Origin: Labrenzia sp. 011
GTDB lineage: Bacteria; Pseudomonadota; Alphaproteobacteria; Rhizobiales; Stappiaceae
Direction of reading: 5' to 3'
DNA length: 64,000 nucleotides
Assembly (NCBI RefSeq): GCF_003075075.1
Contig: NZ_QCYM01000015.1
Span: forward strand, 55,682 to 119,681
Shown: positions 25,103 through 34,682 of the stretch, in pieces
Position numbering within the stretch: the stretch's first letter is position 1
Layout of the letters: every line of letters starts with the position of its first letter
Translations under genes and position numbers: made by a program
The notes under the pieces: generated by a model
Database searches by the model: none
What the model saw: the letters and a program-made list of their open reading frames with translations, nothing else
Told to the model about the DNA's origin: nothing

Positions 25103-25521
25103 CAGTGCCGCCCGCCTTCCTGTCCACCCTCACGCCGCCGCCCGGACAGATCGTCCATGATCGGGCACTCCGGCCGGTCGTCTCCGTGGCATGCTTCCGC
25201 CATGTCCAGAAGAACCCGCCTGAGCGATTTCAATTCCTCGATCTTGCGGTCCACTTCCTCTATTTTCTGGCGCGTGATGGCTTTGACATCCGCGCTTGCC
25301 CGGTTCGTGTCCTCGTAAAGGGACAGGAGATCGCGGCATTCCTCGATCGAGAAGCCCAGGCTACGCGACCGCTGCAGGAATTTCAGGCGCTCCAGATCCG
25401 TTGCCGAAAAGTCGCGGTAACCGTTCGCGCCCCGCAGGGGGCGGACCAGACCGATCTCCTCGTAGTAGCGGATCGTCTTGACAGGAAGCCGGCTCTGCCG
25501 GGACGCTGTTCCGATATTCAT
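25102..25521 (-). CDS. cueR: CueR-family copper-responsive MerR regulator
   Basis: 139 residues. N-terminal winged helix (MNIGTASRQSRLPVKTIRYY, EEIGLVRP, GYRDFS), a dimerisation helix (KIEEVDRKIEELKSLRRVL) and the metal-binding loop AEACHGDDRPECPIMDDL, whose two Cys match the Cu(I)/Ag(I) site of CueR. It should twist the 19-bp-spacer promoter found upstream of copA. Unusually it lies downstream of copA on the same strand, so it is probably autoregulated within the operon. Confidence 0.93.
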   Translation of the reverse strand: MNIGTASRQSRLPVKTIRYYEEIGLVRPLRGANGYRDFSATDLERLKFLQRSRSLGFSIEECRDLLSLYEDTNRASADVKAITRQKIEEVDRKIEELKSLRRVLLDMAEACHGDDRPECPIMDDLSGRRREGGQEGGRH

Positions 25522-25546
25522 CTGTCCACCTGTACCACGATCCCTG

Positions 25547-27904
25547 CTAAAGCCTCAGCCTGCGCAAACGCAGCGCGTTGCTGATCACCGACACGGAGGA
25601 AAGGCTCATGGCGGCCGCGGCCAGCATGGGCGACAGCAGCAGGCCGAAGACCGGGTAGAGAATCCCGGCGGCAACCGGAACGCCGACCGTGTTGTAGATG
25701 AAGGCAAAAAAGAGGTTCTGGCGGATGTTGCGCACCGTGACGCGCGCCAGTTTGCGGGCCCGCACGATGCCCTCCAGATCGCCCTTGAGCAACGTCATGC
25801 CGGCGCTTTCCACGGCCACATCCGCGCCGGTGCCCATGGCAAGGCCGACATCGGCGGCGGCGAGCGCCGGCGCGTCGTTGACGCCGTCCCCCGCCATGGC
25901 GACCGTGCGGCCGGCGGCCTTGAGATCCTCGATCAGCTTCTGCTTGCCTTCCGGCAACACGCCGGCGCGCACTTCGTCGATTCCGAGTGCCTGGGCGACC
26001 GCCTGCGCGGTGCGCGGTGCATCGCCGGTCGCCATGACGATGCTGATGCCATCGCGATGCAAGGCATTGATCGCGGCCCTTGCATTCGGCTTGATCGGGT
26101 CGGCCACGGCAACCAGCCCCTTCAACGCCGCCTGCCCGTCCGTCACCGTGACCAGATACATGACCGTCCTGCCGAGTTCGGACAGTTCTTCCGCCCGGCC
26201 TTCGACCACGGAGAGATCCGCCCCGCTTTCCGCCGCGAAGGCCGCATTGCCGAAAAGCACTTCATCCTCGCCGACCCGTGCCCTGACGCCCTTGCCGGTC
26301 ACCGCTTCGAAACCGGCAGCCTCCGCAAGCGGGACGGACCTTCTGTCCGCCTCGGAGAGAATGGCTTCCGCAAGCGGATGTTCGGAACCCTTTTCCAGTG
26401 CTCCGGCGAGGGCGAGAAGATCTTCCTCCGACACGCCTTGCGCAGGCACGAGGTCGCTGACCGCCGGCTTTCCCTCGGTCAGGGTTCCGGTCTTGTCGAC
26501 CACGATTGTGTCCACCGAGGCGAGCCGTTCCAGGCTCTCCGCGGTCCTGATCAGCACACCGGCCTGGGCACCGCGCCCCGTCGCCGTCATGATCGACATC
26601 GGGGTTGCCAGTCCCAGGGCGCAGGGGCAGGCGATGATCAGCACGGAGACGGCGGCAATGATCGCATGCACCAGGGACGGGCTCGGGCCGACAAGCAGCC
26701 AGACGACGAAGGCCAGAACCGCGACGCCGACCACGGTGGGAACGAAGTAGCCTGCCACGCGGTCGGCGAGCCCCTGGATCGGAGCACGCGAGCGCTGCGC
26801 GGAGGCGACCATGTCGACGATTTTCGCGAGCATCGTGTCCGCACCGACCAGTTCGGCCTGCATGACGAAGGTTCCGGTCCTGTTGAGCGTGCCGCCGGTG
26901 GCCCTGTCGCCACTGCCCTTTTCCACCGGGAGCGGCTCGCCCGTCACCAGACTTTCATCGATCGACGACGCCCCCTCCAGAACCACCCCGTCCACCGGTA
27001 CCGCCTCGCCGGGCCGGACCCTCAGCCTGTCGCCGGCCAGCACGTTTTCCAGAGGCGCGTCATATTCGTCGCCGTCCGGAGTGATGCGGCGGGCCATCTT
27101 CGGCGTCAGATCGAGAAGCGCCCGGATGGCATCCCCGGTCCGTTCGCGGGCGTTCAGCTCGAGCACCTGGCCGACGAAGACCAGCGCGACGATCACCGCA
27201 GCCGCCTCGAAATAGACCGGCATGTGACCGTTGGCGTCCTTCAGCGCCTCCGGAAACAGGAAAGGCAGGAAGGCGGCCACCATGGAATAGAGATAGGCCG
27301 CGCCGACGCCGATCATGATCAGCGTCCACATGTTGAAATTGCGGGTGACCAGAGAGGTCCAGCCACGCCTGAAGAACGGCAGCGCCGCCCAGAGCACGAC
27401 AGGCGTCGCCAGAAGGGCTTCCAGATAGATCGCGACCCCTTCGCCGATCCAGCTGCGTACGGGCACGCCGATCATCGGCCCCATGGTCAGGACCAGCAGC
27501 GGAACGGAGGCCAGCGCGCTGACCCACAGGCGGCGGGTGAAATCGATCAGTTCGTGATTGGGTTCGTCGGAAACGCCGCTTGCCGGCTCCAGCGCCATGC
27601 CACAGATCGGGCAGGTGCCGGGCCCCTCCTGAACGATTTCGGGGTCCATCGGGCAGGTGTAGATCGCGCCTTTCGCAGCGCCCTCCGCATCCATCGCCTT
27701 CTTGCGGGCGGCGTTTCCGGACAGGTAGAAATAGGGATCCCTGCCGAACTTGCCGTGGCAGCCCGAACTGCAGAAATGATAATCCTTGCCCTTGTAATTC
27801 AGGGTCGGCTTGCCCGTGCCGGGGGTGACGGACATGCCGCAGACCGGGTCGATCGCTGTTTCGGCTGCCGCTGTCCGGCCGGATGTGACTGCTGTTTCCT
27901 GCAT
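25547..27904 (-). CDS. copA: Cu(I)-exporting P1B-type ATPase with YHS and heavy-metal-binding N-terminal domains
   Basis: 785 residues. N-terminus: a YHS domain ([32 protein letters not shown]) and a heavy-metal-binding motif ([20 protein letters not shown]), in place of the classic CxxC HMA domains. Core: transmembrane [10 protein letters not shown], phosphorylation motif [11 protein letters not shown], hinge [16 protein letters not shown], and the last-helix [15 protein letters not shown], which together mark the P1B-1 Cu(I) type. It exports copper to the periplasm. The upstream CueR-type operator supports copper induction. Confidence 0.95.
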   Translation of the reverse strand: MQETAVTSGRTAAAETAIDPVCGMSVTPGTGKPTLNYKGKDYHFCSSGCHGKFGRDPYFYLSGNAARKKAMDAEGAAKGAIYTCPMDPEIVQEGPGTCPICGMALEPASGVSDEPNHELIDFTRRLWVSALASVPLLVLTMGPMIGVPVRSWIGEGVAIYLEALLATPVVLWAALPFFRRGWTSLVTRNFNMWTLIMIGVGAAYLYSMVAAFLPFLFPEALKDANGHMPVYFEAAAVIVALVFVGQVLELNARERTGDAIRALLDLTPKMARRITPDGDEYDAPLENVLAGDRLRVRPGEAVPVDGVVLEGASSIDESLVTGEPLPVEKGSGDRATGGTLNRTGTFVMQAELVGADTMLAKIVDMVASAQRSRAPIQGLADRVAGYFVPTVVGVAVLAFVVWLLVGPSPSLVHAIIAAVSVLIIACPCALGLATPMSIMTATGRGAQAGVLIRTAESLERLASVDTIVVDKTGTLTEGKPAVSDLVPAQGVSEEDLLALAGALEKGSEHPLAEAILSEADRRSVPLAEAAGFEAVTGKGVRARVGEDEVLFGNAAFAAESGADLSVVEGRAEELSELGRTVMYLVTVTDGQAALKGLVAVADPIKPNARAAINALHRDGISIVMATGDAPRTAQAVAQALGIDEVRAGVLPEGKQKLIEDLKAAGRTVAMAGDGVNDAPALAAADVGLAMGTGADVAVESAGMTLLKGDLEGIVRARKLARVTVRNIRQNLFFAFIYNTVGVPVAAGILYPVFGLLLSPMLAAAAMSLSSVSVISNALRLRRLRL

Positions 27905-27935
27905 TTCGAACTCTCACCTTGGGGCACTGCCCCCA

Positions 27936-27966
27936 GACTTAGAGTCTCCAGTTACTGGAAGGTCAA
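27936..27966 (-). promoter_or_regulatory. CueR-type operator/promoter of the copper operon
   Basis: On the minus strand TTGACC (27961-27966), a 19-bp spacer, and TAAGTC (27936-27941). The spacer carries the dyad CTTCCAGTAACTGGAG (27946-27961). An overlong 19-bp spacer with a central inverted repeat is the defining mark of MerR/CueR-activated promoters, and it sits about 32 bp before the copA start. Confidence 0.87.
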
Positions 27967-28100
27967 GGCATAACGGACGGGGAACCGCCGCAGTTTCCTG
28001 CAGCACATTCACGGTGCCGGACCGCCGCAGACAGCGCGGCATGCCTCACCGCGGACCGGAAACGGCCCGTCGGAGCGCGCATGCGCATCGCGCTCCGGAC

Positions 28101-28697
28101 TTATTTCGCCAGGAACGCCGCGACCTTGTGTCCGACCTTGCGCAGGTATTTTTCCCGGCTTTCCCGGGTCGAGCTGTCCATCTTGTAGTGGGCCAGATAG
28201 AGCGTCCGGCAGCCGGGACGGCAGAGAATTCCGATGCCGCGCAGGATCGTCTTGCGCCCGGGTTCGCCGATCAGCTTGGAGAGCCACCAGCTGGCGCCGC
28301 AGGTGGTGACCACCGCGATACGCCTGACATGCTGCATTTTCGGTCGCGCCCCATGGGTTGCCGTCGGCATCTGGAAGGTCTCATGGGGCACCCACACCCG
28401 CTCCAGCCAGCCCTTCAGCATCGCCGGCAGGCCGAACCACCAGGTGGGATAGACGAAGACCATCGCCTCGCACCACATGATGTCCGCAAGGTCGTCGGCA
28501 ACCGGAACGGTGTTGGCCTGCGGCGTGTGATAGCCGCGCCGCTCCTCCGCGCTCATGACCGGATCGAAGCCCCGGGCATAGAGATCCGAGAGACGGACCT
28601 CGTGCCCCTGCCCTTCCAGGGTCTCCACCACCTTGCTGCAAAGAGCGGCGTTGAAACTTTCCTTGCAGGGGTGGCTGAAAACCACAAGAACGCGCAT
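28101..28697 (-). CDS. Flavodoxin-like NAD(P)H:quinone oxidoreductase family protein
   Basis: 198 residues from ATG 28697 (MRVLVVFSHPCKESFN), with AAAGG eight bases upstream; the frame extends to 28751. It shows the NQO/KefF-type FMN-binding start, VYPTWWFGLPAMLKGWLERV and a THGARPKMQHVRR segment. It probably reduces quinones or other electrophiles with two electrons from NAD(P)H, protecting from redox cycling. It is in line with the FAD-oxidase operon but 60 bp after it; a functional link is not evident. Confidence 0.85.
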   Translation of the reverse strand: MRVLVVFSHPCKESFNAALCSKVVETLEGQGHEVRLSDLYARGFDPVMSAEERRGYHTPQANTVPVADDLADIMWCEAMVFVYPTWWFGLPAMLKGWLERVWVPHETFQMPTATHGARPKMQHVRRIAVVTTCGASWWLSKLIGEPGRKTILRGIGILCRPGCRTLYLAHYKMDSSTRESREKYLRKVGHKVAAFLAK

Positions 28698-28757
28698 GGG
28701 TCTGGCCTTTGCGACACGTCGTTTAACACTCCCGCCGGTTTCCGGCGGCATGGATCG

Positions 28758-30164
28758 TCAGGCCTGCTGCAGGCCTGGAAACAGGAAAACCTGGTCGCCG
28801 GAAAAATCGTAATCCGGATTTTCCCAGGCGATCATCTTGCCCGGATTGAGCAGCCCCTTGGGGTCCGCCTGCTTCTTGAAGGCGAGCTGCACGGCGTCGG
28901 TACGTTTCATGCCGCCTTCTTCCAGGGTGTAGCGGTGCGGATTGAAGATCGGACAGCCGTTGTCCTCATGCAGACGGATGATCTCGTTGAGCCGCGCTTC
29001 GCTTGAATAGCGGATGATCGGCAGGCCGAAGCAGGTGATGTTGCCGTCGAAACGGACATATTCCAGATGCGAAGGCGCTTCGTCACCGAACATTTCGTGC
29101 ATGCCGCGCACGCGTTTGATCTGGTCGGGGAAGGGATAGAGCACCTGCAGATAGGTGATCGTCGGATCGACGCGGAGTCCGCGCAGGGTGGTGTGGTTCC
29201 AGGCCAGCTCATAGGTCGGCGGCAGGCGGGTCCTGTCGTCCTCGCTGGCTAGGTCGGAGCGGTAAAGCACCTCGGCCCGGGACTGCCTGGCGACGAACGC
29301 CTCGAAAGCGGGCATCGCGAAGGGCGCCACCATCAGCACGGCGACCGACTGGTCCCGGCGGATGAATTTCCTGTGGCGCAGGAAATAGTCATGGGGCACG
29401 GGCGCGGCGATGGGGGCGATGTTCTTCACCAGCAGCCCGTCGAGATGGGCCAGGTCATCGGAAAAGACGGCCGCGTCCATGAAATCGTCGAAGCCGACCA
29501 GCACGTCGACCCAGTCGTAACCGGCGGTCAGAGGCATTTCCACCTCGGTGATCACGCCGTTGGTGCCATAGGCATGCATGACCTTCTGCAGGTCGTCGCC
29601 GGTCATTTCCAGAACCTGTGGCTCGGCCTCCATGGTGATGACGCGCAGGCGGATGACATTGCCCAGGTCGCGCAAGCCGCCCCAGTTGATCGACCCGACC
29701 CCACCCGACCCGCCGGCGATGAACCCGCCGATGGTGGCCGTGCGGTAGGTGGAGGGATGCATGCGCAATTCCTGGTTCGAATGGGCGCGCGTCGCCGCAT
29801 CGATGTCGGCCAGGATGGCGCCTGCCTCGGCGACGACGGAGCCCGGGCGGATCTCCTTCACCGCCGTCATCTCCGACAGGTTCAGCACCACGCCTCCGGA
29901 CAGAGGCATGGCCTGGCCGTAATTGCCGGTGCCGGCGCCGCGCGTCGTCACCGGAACATCGGCGGCGTAGCAGGCCTTGAGGACCCGGATGACCTCGTCC
30001 TCGGTTTTCGGAGTCACCACCAGATCGCCGGTGACCTCCTCCAGCTGCGCCTTGAGCACAGGCGAATACCAGAAGAAATCGCGGCTCTTCTGCCTGACGA
30101 TCTGCGGGTTGTCCTCAATCTGCAATCCGTCGAGGTCGGCTTTCAGGGCGGCGATGGCGTTCAT
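28758..30164 (-). CDS. FAD-binding oxidase (GlcD/PCMH type)
   Basis: 468 residues from ATG 30164 (MNAIAALKADLDG); the open frame continues 147 codons upstream but that part is the antisense-like shadow of the amidohydrolase gene and is rejected. FAD-binding type 4 domain: VVTPKTEDEVIRVLKACY, VPVTTRGAGTGNYGQAM, GGFIAGGSGGVGSINWGG; C-terminal cap ending DPKGLLNPGKMIAWE. Family members oxidise hydroxy acids, aldehydes or amines. It directly follows the amidohydrolase (start overlapping its stop region) and shares the ABC operon. The substrate is unknown. Confidence 0.9.
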   Translation of the reverse strand: MNAIAALKADLDGLQIEDNPQIVRQKSRDFFWYSPVLKAQLEEVTGDLVVTPKTEDEVIRVLKACYAADVPVTTRGAGTGNYGQAMPLSGGVVLNLSEMTAVKEIRPGSVVAEAGAILADIDAATRAHSNQELRMHPSTYRTATIGGFIAGGSGGVGSINWGGLRDLGNVIRLRVITMEAEPQVLEMTGDDLQKVMHAYGTNGVITEVEMPLTAGYDWVDVLVGFDDFMDAAVFSDDLAHLDGLLVKNIAPIAAPVPHDYFLRHRKFIRRDQSVAVLMVAPFAMPAFEAFVARQSRAEVLYRSDLASEDDRTRLPPTYELAWNHTTLRGLRVDPTITYLQVLYPFPDQIKRVRGMHEMFGDEAPSHLEYVRFDGNITCFGLPIIRYSSEARLNEIIRLHEDNGCPIFNPHRYTLEEGGMKRTDAVQLAFKKQADPKGLLNPGKMIAWENPDYDFSGDQVFLFPGLQQA

Positions 30165-30166
30165 GG

Positions 30167-31498
30167 TCAGACTTGCCTTTGCTGCATCAGGGGATCGAGC
30201 TCGCGGTAGTCGGGCAAGGTGCTGTCGATGCTGTAACCGGCGCGGACAACCTCGCGCGGGCCACAGGGCCTCGAGAGCAGCTCGTTCCAGTCGCGCGCCC
30301 GGAAGAGGACCAGATCGGCAGGCGCCCCCGGGCGCAGCCGTCCGTGCGGTACATTCATGATATCCGCCGGGACCCCGGTCACCGTGCCGATCCAGTCCGC
30401 GATCGGATGATCCAGATGCAGGATGCGGGTGGCCTGGGTATAGACCTCGACAAGATCCAGATCGCCATAGGCATAGAAGGGATCGCGGGTGTTGTCGGAG
30501 GCGACCGCCACCGGAATGCCGCGCGCGCGCATCTCGTGCAGCAGCGTGACACCCCGCCGGCGCGGCGTGCGCCCCGCCTGCCTGTCCTGCAGATACATGT
30601 TGCACATGGGAAGGGAGACGATGGCGATCCCTGCCCTGGCGACAAGGTCCAGCGTTTTGGCTGCCTCGGCCTCGTCATGAACCGACAGGGAGCAGCAGTG
30701 GCCGCAGACGATCCGTCCCTGGAACCCGGTGCGGATGGCGGTTTCGGCGATATGGCGCAGGCTGACGGCGGCCGGATCCAAGGTTTCGTCGACATGGAAA
30801 TCGACATCAAGACCGCGCTCCATCGCCGCGCGGAAGACCGCTTCCAGAAGCCGGTCGAGACCGGGCACCATATAGGTGACCGCGCCCAGAACGCCGCCGG
30901 CGGTCGCGACCCGGTCGGCGATGCATTCGAGATAACTGCGGCCGTCCTCCATCAGACGGTCGATGCCGAAGAGACATACGCCCTGAAGATCGATGCGGCC
31001 GGCCCATTCGTCGCGGATCTCCTCGAACAGAGGCCAGGTGACCGCATCCTGCGGCGGCAGGCTGTCGAGATGAGTACGGATGGCCGAGGTTCCATGGGCA
31101 TAGGCGGATTTGAGCGCGAATTCCATACGGGCGCGCAGGTCCTGCGCCGTCCAGTTGGCGGTCCTGTCGTCGCCGACGGCCTGGAGAGCGCCCTGGAACG
31201 TGCCGTCCGGATTGGCCTTGCGCGGCCAGATGTGCCCCTTGTCGAGATGGGTGTGCAGGTCGACCAGCGTCGGCAGGACCAGCCCGCCATCGAGATCGAA
31301 CACGCCGTGCAGGCCTGCCGGAGTGCCGGCAGGCAGGATGCGCACCAGTTTTCCGTCCGCGATTTCCAGGTCGGCGGCGATCAGGTCGCCGGGGTCCTGC
31401 ACGGCCGGCCCGTCCTGTCCCGCAATGAGGCAGGCGGGAATCGTCGCGTTTTTCAGGTAGCCGGATCCATGCAGACCGGCCGTCAGGATGCGGCCCAT
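30167..31498 (-). CDS. Cytosine deaminase-like amidohydrolase
   Basis: 443 residues of the metal-dependent amidohydrolase superfamily (CodA branch): metal site DLHTHLDKGHIWPR, GTSAIRTHLDS, VDFHVDETLD (His and catalytic Glu), VCGHCCSLS, and the Asp in VASDNTRDPFYAYGDLD. Such enzymes deaminate or hydrolyse N-heterocycles, including cytosine, creatinine and isoguanine. Residues near GHCCSL and SDNTRDPF match the CodA-like subgroup, but the substrate cannot be fixed. It is fourth in the SBP-ATPase-permease-amidohydrolase-oxidase operon. Confidence 0.9.
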   Translation of the reverse strand: MGRILTAGLHGSGYLKNATIPACLIAGQDGPAVQDPGDLIAADLEIADGKLVRILPAGTPAGLHGVFDLDGGLVLPTLVDLHTHLDKGHIWPRKANPDGTFQGALQAVGDDRTANWTAQDLRARMEFALKSAYAHGTSAIRTHLDSLPPQDAVTWPLFEEIRDEWAGRIDLQGVCLFGIDRLMEDGRSYLECIADRVATAGGVLGAVTYMVPGLDRLLEAVFRAAMERGLDVDFHVDETLDPAAVSLRHIAETAIRTGFQGRIVCGHCCSLSVHDEAEAAKTLDLVARAGIAIVSLPMCNMYLQDRQAGRTPRRRGVTLLHEMRARGIPVAVASDNTRDPFYAYGDLDLVEVYTQATRILHLDHPIADWIGTVTGVPADIMNVPHGRLRPGAPADLVLFRARDWNELLSRPCGPREVVRAGYSIDSTLPDYRELDPLMQQRQV

Positions 31499-32377
31499 TC
31501 AGACCTCCCGCTTCAGGGCGCTTTCGTGCCACTTTCTCAGGATCAGATGCGCCAGCAGGTTCATGGTCAGGAAGATGAGGATACCGGTGACGGAGATCAT
31601 CAGGAGGGCGGCGAACATGCGCGGCATGTTGAGCCGGTAGCTGGATTCCAGGATCTGGTTGGCCAGGCCCGAACCGGACCCCGCCGAGCCGGCGACGAAT
31701 TCGGCAACGATCGCGCCGATGAGCGACAGGCCGCCGGCGATCTTCAGACCGGCAAGAAAATAGGGCATGGCGGCCGGAAGGCGCAGATAGCGCAGGGTCT
31801 GCCAGCGGCTGGCACCGTAGAGCTGGAAAAGGTTGCGCAGATTGTGATCGGCCGAGTTGAGACCCAGAACCGTGTTGGACAGGATCGGGAAGAAGGCCAC
31901 GATCCAGGCGCAGATCAGCAGGCTGGCGGACAGGGAATCCACATAGATCAGGATCAGCGGCGCGATGGCGATGATCGGCGTGACCTGGAGGATGACGGCG
32001 AAGGGAAAGAAGGAAATCTCGATCCATTTCGACTGGGTGAACAGCACCGCCAGGCCGAGGCCGCCGGCGGTGGCGACGAACAGCGCGCCGAAGGTGATCT
32101 TCAGCGTATTGAGCAGGGCCACGGACAGGATCGGCCAGTCGGCGAGCAGCGTCTGGAACACGAGGGCGGGTTTGGGCAGGATGTAATGGGGAATTTCGTT
32201 CCAGGTGCAGATCCTGTCCCACAGCCAGACCGACACGACGACGATGACGATGGGGATGACCCATCTGCCGACGGACTCGATCCTGGCGGCGCGGACGCGT
32301 TTGAGTTCTTCCGCGTCAAGCGGCGCGGCAGCTGTTTCTCCGGCCGGATCGGCCTTGCCGGTCAGCGCGACGGTCAT
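31499..32377 (-). CDS. ABC transporter permease (SsuC/ThiX/TauC family)
   Basis: 292 residues with six predicted membrane helices and the EAA-type cytoplasmic loop (LFQLYGASRWQTLRYLRLPA, then AMPYFLAGLKIAGGLSLIGA). Typical of the nitrate/sulfonate/thiamin-precursor importer family. Its stop touches the start of the amidohydrolase gene, so transport and first catabolic step are co-expressed. Confidence 0.93.
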   Translation of the reverse strand: MTVALTGKADPAGETAAAPLDAEELKRVRAARIESVGRWVIPIVIVVVSVWLWDRICTWNEIPHYILPKPALVFQTLLADWPILSVALLNTLKITFGALFVATAGGLGLAVLFTQSKWIEISFFPFAVILQVTPIIAIAPLILIYVDSLSASLLICAWIVAFFPILSNTVLGLNSADHNLRNLFQLYGASRWQTLRYLRLPAAMPYFLAGLKIAGGLSLIGAIVAEFVAGSAGSGSGLANQILESSYRLNMPRMFAALLMISVTGILIFLTMNLLAHLILRKWHESALKREV

Positions 32378-32417
32378 GACTTTTCCCTTTTGCGGTAGCC
32401 AGCGCGGGCGGTGTGCA

Positions 32418-33233
32418 TCACATGTGGTCTCCCGCGCCCATTGCCCCGTGCAGGGCCTGCGAAACCTCGCGGCAGAAACCGCTGTAGACGGTGGAGGTGC
32501 GGAAGCTCTCGTCGCGCGGATAGGGCGCGTCGATGGGCATGTCGTTGACCACCCGCCCGGGGCGGGCCGCCATGACGACGATGCGGTTCGACAGATAGAC
32601 GGATTCGAACACCGAATGGGTGACGAAGACGACCGTCCAGCCGAAAGTCTCCCACAGGTGCAGCAGATCGTTGTTCAGCTTGAAGCGGGTGATCTCGTCG
32701 AGCGCCGCGAAAGGCTCGTCCATCAGCAGCAGCTTCGGCTTGGTGACCAGTGCCCGCGCGATGGAGACGCGCATCTTCATGCCGCCGGACAGTTCGCGCG
32801 GGTAGCTTTTGGCGAATTGCGCCAGGCCGACCATCTCCAGCGCTTCCATGACCCGGTCATGGGCGGCGCCCTTCGAGATGCCCTTGAGGCGCAGCGGCAG
32901 CCAGACATTGGCAAAGACAGTCGCCCAGGGCATCAGGGTCGGCTCCTGGAAAACGAAGGAGAGCTCGTGCTCCGAGCCGTCCGCCGTTTCCTGGGGCCAT
33001 TCCACCCGCCCGGTGCTCGGCCCGGTGAGGCCGGTGACGATCCTGAGCGCCGTCGACTTGCCGCAGCCCGAGGGGCCGAGCAGGGAGACGAACTCCCCCT
33101 GACGGATATCCAGTGACATGTTGTTGAGTGCGACCGTGCCGTTCGAGAAGGTCTTGGAGATGCCCTTCAGGGACACGACCGCCTGGCTTGCCGCCGGATC
33201 ATGCAGTTTCTTCGTTTGTACCATGGCCGTCAT
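32418..33233 (-). CDS. ABC transporter ATP-binding protein (SsuB/TauB family)
   Basis: 271 residues: Walker A GPSGCGKSTALRI, signature LSGGMKMRVSIARAL, Walker B LLLMDEPFAALDE, His switch VFVTHSVFES. It energises the permease encoded 40 bp downstream. The 87-bp gap to the binding-protein gene holds no obvious terminator. Confidence 0.94.
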   Translation of the reverse strand: MTAMVQTKKLHDPAASQAVVSLKGISKTFSNGTVALNNMSLDIRQGEFVSLLGPSGCGKSTALRIVTGLTGPSTGRVEWPQETADGSEHELSFVFQEPTLMPWATVFANVWLPLRLKGISKGAAHDRVMEALEMVGLAQFAKSYPRELSGGMKMRVSIARALVTKPKLLLMDEPFAALDEITRFKLNNDLLHLWETFGWTVVFVTHSVFESVYLSNRIVVMAARPGRVVNDMPIDAPYPRDESFRTSTVYSGFCREVSQALHGAMGAGDHM

Positions 33234-33320
33234 TCAGTGCGTTTCCGGGAATCGCATTACGGGGATCCGCAATCCGGCCATGGTCGCATGTCCTGCGGCC
33301 GACACGAAGCGGTTCCGAGC

Positions 33321-34331
33321 CTAGTTGCCTGTGAGTTTTTTCTTCAGGTCGATACCGACGCCCTTGTTCACGAATTCCAGCGTGTAGGACTTGGTGTAAT
33401 CGACATCCGGGTTGACGACACCGGCCTTGACCATCTTTTCGAAGAAGGACTTGTTGCGCTCGTCCGTCATCGCGCCGATGCCCATGGTCAGCGAGTCGCC
33501 GCTGTCGACGATGCCGTATTCCTTGAGCTTTTCGATGGAGAAGGCCAGCTGGCCGTCGGACATGCCCGGATTGTCCTTCTTGATCATCTCAAGGGCCTTG
33601 GAATTGTCGCCATAGAGGAAGTTCACCCAGCCGATGGCCGACCCTTCCACGAAGCACTTGACCACTTCCGGCTTGGTCTCGACCAGCTCGGCGCGCGTTT
33701 CCACGGTGGTGGAATAGGTGTTGTAGCCGTAGTCGGCGATCAGGAAGATGTTCGGAGTGAAGCCGCCTTCGGTCTCGATAGCGTAAGGCTCCGACGTGAC
33801 ATAGCCCTGCTGGGCGATGCGCTTGTCGGCCAGGAACGGTGCGGAGTTGAAGGTGTAGGGACGGACCTGCTCGTCGGTGAAGCCGAATTCCGCCTTCATC
33901 CACTGGTAGAAGGAATTCAGTCCGCCCTTGCCGAGCAGCAGGTTGATGCCCTTGAGGCTGTCCCAGGTGTCCAGACCCTCACCCGGATGGGTCATCAGGA
34001 TCTGCGGTTCCTTCTGGAAATGCGCGGCGACCACCAGGGTCGGGATGCCCTGCTCCACGGCGGAGAAGGCCTGCAGCATGTTGCCGCCCATCAGGAAGTC
34101 GATCTTGCCGGCCGGCAGCAGGATACGGTTGTTGGCCTGCGGGCCGCCGGGCTTGATTTCCACCTCGAGGCCGCAGGCCTCATAGGTGCCGTCCGCAACG
34201 GCCTGATAATAGCCGCCATGCTCGGCCTGGGCGACCCAGTTCGTACCGAAGGTGACCTTTTCCAGGGCATGGGCACTCGTGGATGCCACAAGCGCAACCG
34301 CCGTAATTCCGATTTTCCGTGAAAGTGTCAT
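33321..34331 (-). CDS. ABC transporter substrate-binding protein (NMT1/ThiY-like)
   Basis: 336 residues from ATG 34331, preceded by GGGGAAGGCGGTTAC; the frame extends to 34484. Signal peptide ITAVALVASTSAHA, then an NMT1-type fold: KVTFGTNWVAQAEHGGYYQA, GLEVEIKPGGPQANNRILL, INLLLGKGGLNSFYQWM. The opening TNW(V/I)AQ-EHGG pattern resembles ThiY and related pyrimidine-precursor binders, so an N-heterocyclic ligand is plausible. It is the first gene of the importer/catabolic operon. Confidence 0.92.
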   Translation of the reverse strand: MTLSRKIGITAVALVASTSAHALEKVTFGTNWVAQAEHGGYYQAVADGTYEACGLEVEIKPGGPQANNRILLPAGKIDFLMGGNMLQAFSAVEQGIPTLVVAAHFQKEPQILMTHPGEGLDTWDSLKGINLLLGKGGLNSFYQWMKAEFGFTDEQVRPYTFNSAPFLADKRIAQQGYVTSEPYAIETEGGFTPNIFLIADYGYNTYSTTVETRAELVETKPEVVKCFVEGSAIGWVNFLYGDNSKALEMIKKDNPGMSDGQLAFSIEKLKEYGIVDSGDSLTMGIGAMTDERNKSFFEKMVKAGVVNPDVDYTKSYTLEFVNKGVGIDLKKKLTGN

Positions 34332-34682
34332 GTAACCGCCTTCCCCTATCTCGTCGTACACCGCGCAGGTCAGTCCGCCCGCAACGGGCCGAATGCTCTG
34401 CCGCTGTGCCTTGATAAGGCCCTGGGAGCGGAACAGGCAATAAAACGGGCCAGGTATGATCCTTCGGCCCGCCAGAATCTTCACCAGCGTCGCCGGGCGC
34501 CGCTAGCAGGGAAACAATTGCACAGGAGGAGGATCGTGTCAGCATAAAAAATAGACATGCTTGAAATTTTGGCAAACGCATTCAAAATACGCAGACGGGG
34601 AAATTGCCCGAACCGGAAGCGCGCGATAGGTTTGCCCGGAACACCCTGAGGCTAGCGCCCTTTCACGACAGGAATATGTACA
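34332..34682. promoter_or_regulatory. Divergent regulatory region between the importer operon and the Rid/creatininase genes
   Basis: A 351-bp gap. It has a minus-strand promoter candidate, TTGCCA (34570-34575), 16 bp, TATTTT (34548-34553), and an inverted repeat ATTTTG-N11-CAAAAT (34566-34588) overlapping its -35. On the plus strand TTGAAA (34561-34566) could be a -35 for the rightward genes. A shared repressor site is a reasonable reading, but no regulator gene lies nearby. The rest of the gap is featureless. Confidence 0.4.

Noticed and set aside
30165..30605. 147-codon N-terminal extension of the FAD oxidase frame
   Set aside because: It lies entirely over the amidohydrolase gene in another frame and has shadow-like composition (Arg/Gly/His-rich); the family start is at 30164.
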